Both the position numbers and the translations under genes were made by a program. This document shows, piece after piece, positions 56,928 through 64,000 of a DNA stretch of 64,000 nt. The stretch is from positions 1 through 64,000 of the forward strand of contig JAJYVS010000013.1 of NCBI GenBank assembly GCA_021791895.1, read 5' to 3'. Below the pieces are notes generated by a model. That model saw only the letters and a program-made list of their open reading frames with translations, searched no databases and was not told where the DNA came from. Source of the stretch: Actinomycetes bacterium (GTDB lineage Bacteria > Actinomycetota > Acidimicrobiia > Acidimicrobiales > RAAP-2). The first letter of the stretch is position 1; every line of letters begins with the position of its first letter.

Positions 56928-57575
56928 TCACACCCCCAGCAGCCGCTCGGCCCGGGCCAGGTCGGCCGGGGTCGTGAGCTTCAGGTTGTCCGGGTCCCCG
57001 GCCACCACCACCACCTCGAGGCCCCCGGCCTCCAAGAGCGCGGCGTCGTCGGTCGCCTCGGGGTCGCCCTCGTGCGCCCGCACCAGCGCCTCGCGGCGGA
57101 ACGCCTGCGGCGTCTGCACCGCCACGAGGACGCTCCGATCCAGGGTCTCGACGACGCTGAGCCCGCCGGAACGGCCGGGCGCCACCCGCTTCACGGTGTC
57201 GGCCAGCGCGACGGCGCAGATCGCGCCGGCCGCCCCGTCGGCGAGCGCCGCCACCACCGCCTCGAACAGCTCCGGGCGGGCCAGGGGGCGGACGGCGTCG
57301 TGCACCACGACCACCTCGGTGTCCTCGGGGAGCGCCCGCAGCCCCGAGCGGACCGAGGCCGCCCGGGTCGGTCCCCCGGGCACCACCTCGTCGGCACCGT
57401 GGACCTCCCCGCCGTGGTGCGCCGGCACCACGAGCACCACCGGATCGGCCACCGACCGACAGGCTGCCACGGCGCGCTCGGCCACGCTCGTGCCGGCCAG
57501 AGAGAGGAACTGCTTCTCGGACCCGAAGCGCGTGCCGGTGCCACCGGCCACCACGATCGCGCCAACCCGGCCCAT
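56928..57575 (-). CDS. ispD: 2-C-methyl-D-erythritol 4-phosphate cytidylyltransferase
   Basis: The 215-residue enzyme attaches CMP to MEP. It has the nucleotide-binding VVAGGTGTRFGSEKQFLSLAG, VVVHDAVRPLARPELFEAVV, QTPQAFRREAL, and ATDDAALLEAGGLEVVVVAGD-NLKLTTPADL. ATG 57575 is chosen from family alignment, as the frame extends 20 codons further without similarity. It is seven bases from the carD stop. Confidence 0.94.
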   Translation of the reverse strand: MGRVGAIVVAGGTGTRFGSEKQFLSLAGTSVAERAVAACRSVADPVVLVVPAHHGGEVHGADEVVPGGPTRAASVRSGLRALPEDTEVVVVHDAVRPLARPELFEAVVAALADGAAGAICAVALADTVKRVAPGRSGGLSVVETLDRSVLVAVQTPQAFRREALVRAHEGDPEATDDAALLEAGGLEVVVVAGDPDNLKLTTPADLARAERLLGV

Positions 57576-57582
57576 CGGGGAC

Positions 57583-58077
57583 TCAGGGCAGCGCTTCGTT
57601 GAGTCGCTGTTCGGCGGTCTCCTCGTCGACCCCAAGGGCGAAGGTGAGCTCGGACACGAGGATCTGACGGGCCCGGGAGAGCATCCGCTTCTCGCCGGCC
57701 GACAGGCCCTTGTCCTTGTCCCGGATCGAGAGGTTCCGCACCACCTCGGCCACCTGGTAGATGTCGCCGGAGCGCAGCTTCTCCGAGTGGTTCTTGTAGC
57801 GCCGGGACCAGTTGGTCGGCATCCGGGCCTCCTTCTTGCGGAGGACCGCGAACACCTCCTCGACCTCCTCGTCGTTGATCACCTCGCGCAGCCCGACCCC
57901 GTCGGTGTTGTCGGCCGGGACCATGAGGGTCAAGTCCCCGTAGGCGAGGCGGAGCACCAGGTACTCGCGCTTCTCGCCGAAGGCCTCCTTGGTCTCCCGC
58001 TTCTCCACCACCGCCGCGCCGTGGTGCGGGTAGACGACCTTGTCCCCGACCTTGAACTTCGACTTCACCGGACTCAT
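57583..58077 (-). CDS. carD: CarD-family transcription factor
   Basis: CarD binds RNA polymerase and stabilises open complexes, mainly at rRNA and housekeeping promoters. The N-terminal RNAP-interacting domain is FKVGDKVVYPHHGAAVVEKRE and LVLRLAYGDLTLMVPADNTDGVGLREVI. The C-terminal helical DNA-binding part includes NWSRRYKNHSEKLRSGDIYQVAEVVRNL and LSAGEKRMLSRARQILVSELTFAL. Length 164 aa is typical. It starts the operon carD-ispD-ispF-rlmB. Confidence 0.95.
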   Translation of the reverse strand: MSPVKSKFKVGDKVVYPHHGAAVVEKRETKEAFGEKREYLVLRLAYGDLTLMVPADNTDGVGLREVINDEEVEEVFAVLRKKEARMPTNWSRRYKNHSEKLRSGDIYQVAEVVRNLSIRDKDKGLSAGEKRMLSRARQILVSELTFALGVDEETAEQRLNEALP

Positions 58078-58199
58078 TGGGGCTCCTCGGCGTCGGGCTG
58101 TCCGCGGGGCGTCGGCGCTGGCGGCCGGTGCGGGACCCGCCCTTTCGCTCGGGCGGAACGTGCCATTCTACATGACCTCGCTGTCGGCCCCCCCGGCTC

Positions 58200-58559
58200 C
58201 TACGCGCCGATGAGCTCCAACCGGTTGCCGAACGGGTCCCTGACGTAGCAGCGGGTCACCCCCTCGACGAGGTCGTCCCACTCGACCGGGTGGCCCGAGC
58301 GGGTGAGCACCTCGGCCAGGGCCTCGAGGCTCTCGACCACGAATGCCGGGTGGGATCGGGTGGCCGGGGTGAACGACGGGTCGACCCCGAGGTGGAACCG
58401 GGCCGCACCCGATCGGTACCAGCGGCCGCCCCGGGCGGCCAGGATTGGCGGCTTCTCCTCCACTTCGAAGCCGAGCAAGGAGACGTAGAACCGGTCCGCC
58501 TCGGCCTCGGCCCCCGCCGGCAGGGTGAACTGGACGTGGTCGAGCCCCACGATCCCCAT
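58200..58559 (-). CDS. VOC-family protein (glyoxalase-like)
   Basis: The 119-residue protein opens GIVGLDHVQFTLPAGAEAEADRFYVSLLGF and ends VTRCYVRDPFGNRLELIG, the two edges of a single VOC double-repeat domain. The metal ligands could be His8 and the C-terminal Glu. No function is assigned. It lies divergent from the SDR gene with about 74 bases between. Confidence 0.83.
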   Translation of the reverse strand: MGIVGLDHVQFTLPAGAEAEADRFYVSLLGFEVEEKPPILAARGGRWYRSGAARFHLGVDPSFTPATRSHPAFVVESLEALAEVLTRSGHPVEWDDLVEGVTRCYVRDPFGNRLELIGA

Positions 58560-58632
58560 GGCCAGATGGTGCCAGAAGACCGCGGGTTGGCGCGCCTGGT
58601 AGACCGGAGCCGACACTGCCCGGAGGTGGACC

Positions 58633-59388
58633 ATCGCGACACACAATGCCGGCGGAGTCGCCGTGGTCACCGGGGCCTCGAGCGGCATCGGGGAGGCCTC
58701 GGCCCGGGCCTTGGCCGAGGCCGGGTTCTCGGTCGTGCTCGGGGCCCGGCGGCTCCGCCGCACAGAAGAGGTGGCGGCCTCGCTGCCCGGTGCCCGCGCC
58801 CTCCCTCTCGACGTGGCCGACCCCGGGTCGGTCGAGGCCTTCTGCGCGGACGTCCCCGAGTGCCGGGTGCTGGTCAACAACGCCGGCGGGGCGCTCGGCC
58901 TCGACGCCGTCGAGGAGGCCGACGAGGCCAAGTGGCGCCAGATGTGGGAGACCAACGTCATGGGGACCCTGCGGATGACCCGGGCCCTCATCCCCAAGCT
59001 CGAGGCCTCGGGCGACGGGCTGGTCATCAACATCGGCTCGGTCTCCGCCTTCGAGCGCTACGCCGGCGGAGCCGGTTACCACGCCGCCAAGGCCGGCCAG
59101 CAGGCCCTGGGCGACGTGCTGCGGATCGAGCTGTTGGGCCGGCCGGTCCGGGTCTCCGAGATCGACCCGGGCATGGTGGAGACCGAGTTCTCCCTGGTGC
59201 GCTTCGGCGGTGACGCCAGGCGAGCGGCCGCCGTCTACGAGGGCGTCGAACCGCTGCGCGCCGAGGACGTGGCCGAGTGCGTGGTCTTCGTCGCCACCCG
59301 GCCAAGCCACGTCGACGTCGACCAGCTGGTGGTCCGCCCGCGCGACCAGGCCCGCGTGCACCTGGTCCATCGACGGCCTGCACCCTGA
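58633..59388 (+). CDS. Short-chain dehydrogenase/reductase, start unusual
   Basis: The Rossmann motif VVTGASSGIGEASARALAEAG, LVNNAGG, catalytic Ser in INIGSVSAF and Y-x3-K (YHAAK) make a classical SDR. The first usable start by codon (GTG 58663) would remove the first half of beta 1. In frame upstream, ATC 58633 lies six bases after GGAGG and would give the normal N terminus. The start is set there, although ATC initiation is rare. ATG 58646 is out of frame. The substrate is unknown. The length would be 251 aa. Confidence 0.82.
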   Translation: MATHNAGGVAVVTGASSGIGEASARALAEAGFSVVLGARRLRRTEEVAASLPGARALPLDVADPGSVEAFCADVPECRVLVNNAGGALGLDAVEEADEAKWRQMWETNVMGTLRMTRALIPKLEASGDGLVINIGSVSAFERYAGGAGYHAAKAGQQALGDVLRIELLGRPVRVSEIDPGMVETEFSLVRFGGDARRAAAVYEGVEPLRAEDVAECVVFVATRPSHVDVDQLVVRPRDQARVHLVHRRPAP

Positions 59389-59406
59389 GGGCGGGGAGCC
59401 CCGCCC
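59389..59406. terminator. Bidirectional hairpin between the SDR and clpC
   Basis: GGGCGGGG-AG-CCCCGCCC is a perfect eight-base stem that fills the gap between the SDR stop (59388) and the convergent clpC stop (59411). The stem is symmetric and could end transcripts from both sides. No T-run is present. Confidence 0.6.
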
Positions 59407-59410
59407 GGAA

Positions 59411-61915
<2,505 letters not shown>

Positions 61916-62065
61916 GGACCGCCTCCATCTCGGCTCGGACCCTGGGATCTCGGACGGTCCGAGAGCCGTGGTCCAGTAGCGGAAGTCTATAGGGCAACCC
62001 CCGCTCCACCCGCCGCACCCGAACGGGGGACCCGAAGAGCCCGGGAGCACCCAGGATGCCACCCC

Positions 62066-63067
62066 GTGACGACGTCGCCTATCGTGCTCAGCGTGAACGC
62101 GGTCGAAGTCCTCGGCCTTTCCGGCCTCGACCAGGAGCTGAGCCGCGTCGAACCCATGCTGATCTCGGCCGTGACGGCCGGCGATCCGTTCCTTGACCAG
62201 GTGGCGACCCACCTGATCCGGGCCGGGGGGAAGCGGCTGCGCCCCATGCTGGCGTTGGCCGCGGCCACCCGGGGGGAGCGTCGGGCCACCGAGGAGGACC
62301 TGCTGGGGTCGATCGCGGTGGAGCTGGTCCACCTGGCCTCCCTCTACCACGACGACGTGATCGACGAGGCCACCATGCGCCGGGGCACCGAGAGCGTGAA
62401 CAGCCGGTTCGGCAACCTCATGGCCATCGTCGGGGGCGACTACCTCCTCGCCCGCTCGGCCGAGATCGCGGCGAGCCTCGGCACCGAGATCGCCGGCCTG
62501 CTGGCCACGACCCTGGGTCTTCTGTGCCGGGGTCAGGTTTCGGAGGTGAAGACGGTGTTCTCGGTGGAGCGCACCACCGAGCAGTACCTCGAGGCGATCG
62601 AGGGCAAGACGGCCGCCCTCATGGCCACTTCGTGCCGGATCGGCGCCTTGACCGGTGCGGCACCCCGGCCCGAGGTCGAGGCCCTGACCGAGTTCGGCCG
62701 GAACTTCGGGATCGTCTTCCAGCTGCGCGACGACGTCTTGGACGTGGTGGCCACCGACGGCGAGCTCGGCAAGCCGCCGGGCCAAGACCTGGCCGAAGGC
62801 GTCTACACCCTCCCGGTCCTGCACGCCCTCGCCGACCCCCGCGTCGGGCCGGAGCTCGTGAGGCTCCTCGGCCGCCCGCTCGAGCTGCCCGAGCGGGACA
62901 AGGTCCGGGCCATGGTGGCGGCCTCCCACGGGATCGCGGCCACGCTCGCTGTGGGCCAGCAGTTCGCCGCCAAGGCCGACCGGGCGCTCGAGGGGCTCTC
63001 GTCGCCGGGGTTGGCCTCGGCGCTGCGCGCCCTCAACGACAGCCTGCTCTCCGACCTACTGGGCTGA
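62066..63067 (+). CDS. Long-chain polyprenyl diphosphate synthase
   Basis: The protein has both aspartate-rich motifs: [13 protein letters not shown] and [11 protein letters not shown], plus [15 protein letters not shown] and [10 protein letters not shown]. It extends isoprenoid chains for menaquinone or related lipids. The start is GTG 62066 or GTG 62093; the first is given (333 aa), though the conserved part begins about [11 protein letters not shown]. Its stop overlaps the convergent lysS by 12 bases. Nearby ispD and ispF make its precursors. Confidence 0.88.
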   Translation: MTTSPIVLSVNAVEVLGLSGLDQELSRVEPMLISAVTAGDPFLDQVATHLIRAGGKRLRPMLALAAATRGERRATEEDLLGSIAVELVHLASLYHDDVIDEATMRRGTESVNSRFGNLMAIVGGDYLLARSAEIAASLGTEIAGLLATTLGLLCRGQVSEVKTVFSVERTTEQYLEAIEGKTAALMATSCRIGALTGAAPRPEVEALTEFGRNFGIVFQLRDDVLDVVATDGELGKPPGQDLAEGVYTLPVLHALADPRVGPELVRLLGRPLELPERDKVRAMVAASHGIAATLAVGQQFAAKADRALEGLSSPGLASALRALNDSLLSDLLG

Positions 63068-64000
63068 GCCCTCCCCCCGCTCGGGGCGCAGGGTGGGGAA
63101 GGCGATCACCTCCCGGATGTTGGCCGAGTCGGTGAGCAGCATGGCCAGCCGGTCGACGCCCAATCCGAGGCCGCCGGTCGGCGGCAGCCCGTACTCGATG
63201 GCCCGGAGGTACTCCTCGTCGAGGGCCATGGCCTCCTCGTCCCCGGCGGCCCGGCGGGCCGCCTGGGCCGCGAAGCGCTCCCGCTGGTCGTCGGGGTCGA
63301 CGAGCTCGCTGAAGGCGTTGCCCAGCTCCCGGCCGGCCACCACTGGCTCGAACCGCTCCACCAGCCCCGGACCGTCCCGGTGGCGTCGGGCGAGCGGCGA
63401 GACCTCCTCGGGGAAGTCGCACACGAAGACCGGACCCCACAGCTCGGTCTCGGTCGTCTTCTCGTAGTACTCGGCCAGCAGCTTGCCCGGCCCCCAGGAC
63501 TCCTCGACGCTCGCCCCGGTCGACGCGAGCAGCCCGGCCAGCTCGTCGCGGGGCGTGCGCACCGAGAGCGAGTGGCCGGTGTGCTCGGAGATGAGCTCGG
63601 TCATGGTCGCCCGCCGCCACGGTGGGGTGAGGTCGAGTGGGCGGCCCTGGTAGGTGAGCTCGGTGGTTGCGACGACGTCCGCGGCCACCCCGGCCACCAG
63701 CTCCTCGAAGAGCGCCATCACGTCCTGGTAGTCGGCGTAGGCCCAGTACGCCTCGAGCATGGTGAACTCGGGGTTGTGGCGAGGCGAGATGCCCTCGTTG
63801 CGGAAGTTGCGGCCGATCTCGAAGACCTTCTCGAAGCCACCGACCACCAGGCGTTTCAGGTAGAGCTCTGGCGCCACCCGCAAGAAGAGGTCCAGCCCGA
63901 GCGCGTTGTGGTGGGTACGGAAGGGCCGGGCCTCGCCGCCGGAGTGGACCACGTGGAGCATCGGCGTCTCCACCTCGACGAAGCCGAGCGCCCACATGCG
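63056..64000 (-). CDS. lysS: Lysyl-tRNA synthetase, class II (3' part, cut by window edge)
   Basis: The C-terminal 314 or so residues of a class II LysRS are inside the window. Motif 2 is [34 protein letters not shown], and motif 3 is [31 protein letters not shown]. Lysine-binding segments [16 protein letters not shown]-type are also present. The start lies beyond 64000. It converges on the polyprenyl synthase with a 12-base overlap of coding ends. Confidence 0.95.
   Translation of the reverse strand, partial: RMWALGFVEVETPMLHVVHSGGEARPFRTHHNALGLDLFLRVAPELYLKRLVVGGFEKVFEIGRNFRNEGISPRHNPEFTMLEAYWAYADYQDVMALFEELVAGVAADVVATTELTYQGRPLDLTPPWRRATMTELISEHTGHSLSVRTPRDELAGLLASTGASVEESWGPGKLLAEYYEKTTETELWGPVFVCDFPEEVSPLARRHRDGPGLVERFEPVVAGRELGNAFSELVDPDDQRERFAAQAARRAAGDEEAMALDEEYLRAIEYGLPPTGGLGLGVDRLAMLLTDSANIREVIAFPTLRPERGEGSAQ

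Overview
The window is a piece of a high-GC actinobacterial chromosome with a lower-GC integrated mobile element at its left end. Several traits point to the class Acidimicrobiia or a near relative: actinobacterial order around carD-ispD-ispF-rlmB, clpC next to lysS, GTG starts with 4-bp GTGA overlaps almost everywhere, glucosyl-3-phosphoglycerate synthase beside trehalose genes, HemQ, and CO-dehydrogenase accessory genes. This placement is inferred from protein character and gene order; there is no rRNA in the window.

Bases 1-665 hold a cut-off IS3-type transposase and a hicAB toxin-antitoxin pair. From about 666 to 15,897 lies a putative integrative element. Its right end is an intact tRNA-Ser(UGA) gene, and its left end carries an imperfect copy of that tRNA's 3' end. 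The left half is cargo: an SOS-controlled DUF1883 protein, unknown proteins, a restriction-modification locus (RAMA protein, MT-A70 adenine methylase, BglII/BstYI-type endonuclease) and a membrane-anchored triple-LamG protein of foreign character. The right half is the core: small proteins, a TraG/VirD4-like ATPase, a replication-relaxation protein, an XRE repressor with an ImmA/IrrE protease, and a large serine recombinase. A shared operator, GTGGATA-N5-TATCCAC, sits in the two core promoters. Two LexA-type SOS boxes lie in the cargo.

From 15,986 the sequence is chromosomal. It starts with pheA, divergent from larBC (nickel-pincer cofactor). From 19.8 to 31.7 kb nearly everything serves molybdenum enzymes. 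There are CO-dehydrogenase accessory proteins (MoxR/CoxD, CoxE, two XdhC-like halves, a MocA-like transferase, CoxG), then cofactor synthesis genes (moeA, moaC, mogA-like, moaD, moaA, moaE). A molybdate/tungstate ABC transporter follows, in which permease and ATPase are one polypeptide, and then a MerR-type HTH-TOBE regulator. From 31.7 to 46 kb come DoxX, a DNA glycosylase, decayed IS110 and IS481 copies, GNAT, NUDIX, a NIL-domain protein, larE, hemQ, a CIRCE-controlled groEL, a ThiS-like protein with threonine synthase, gpgS, a HAD protein, otsA, otsB, a LytR_C protein and tRNA-Thr(UGU).

From 45.5 kb two methyltransferases precede a four-gene operon running leftward: arylsulfatase, alkylsulfatase-like MBL protein, molybdopterin oxidoreductase and radical-SAM sulfatase maturase, with a GntR regulator upstream. 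The maturase would activate the sulfatase and the molybdenum genes would supply the oxidoreductase. The right end is housekeeping: rlmB, ispF, ispD, carD, a VOC protein, an SDR, clpC, a polyprenyl diphosphate synthase and a partial lysS.
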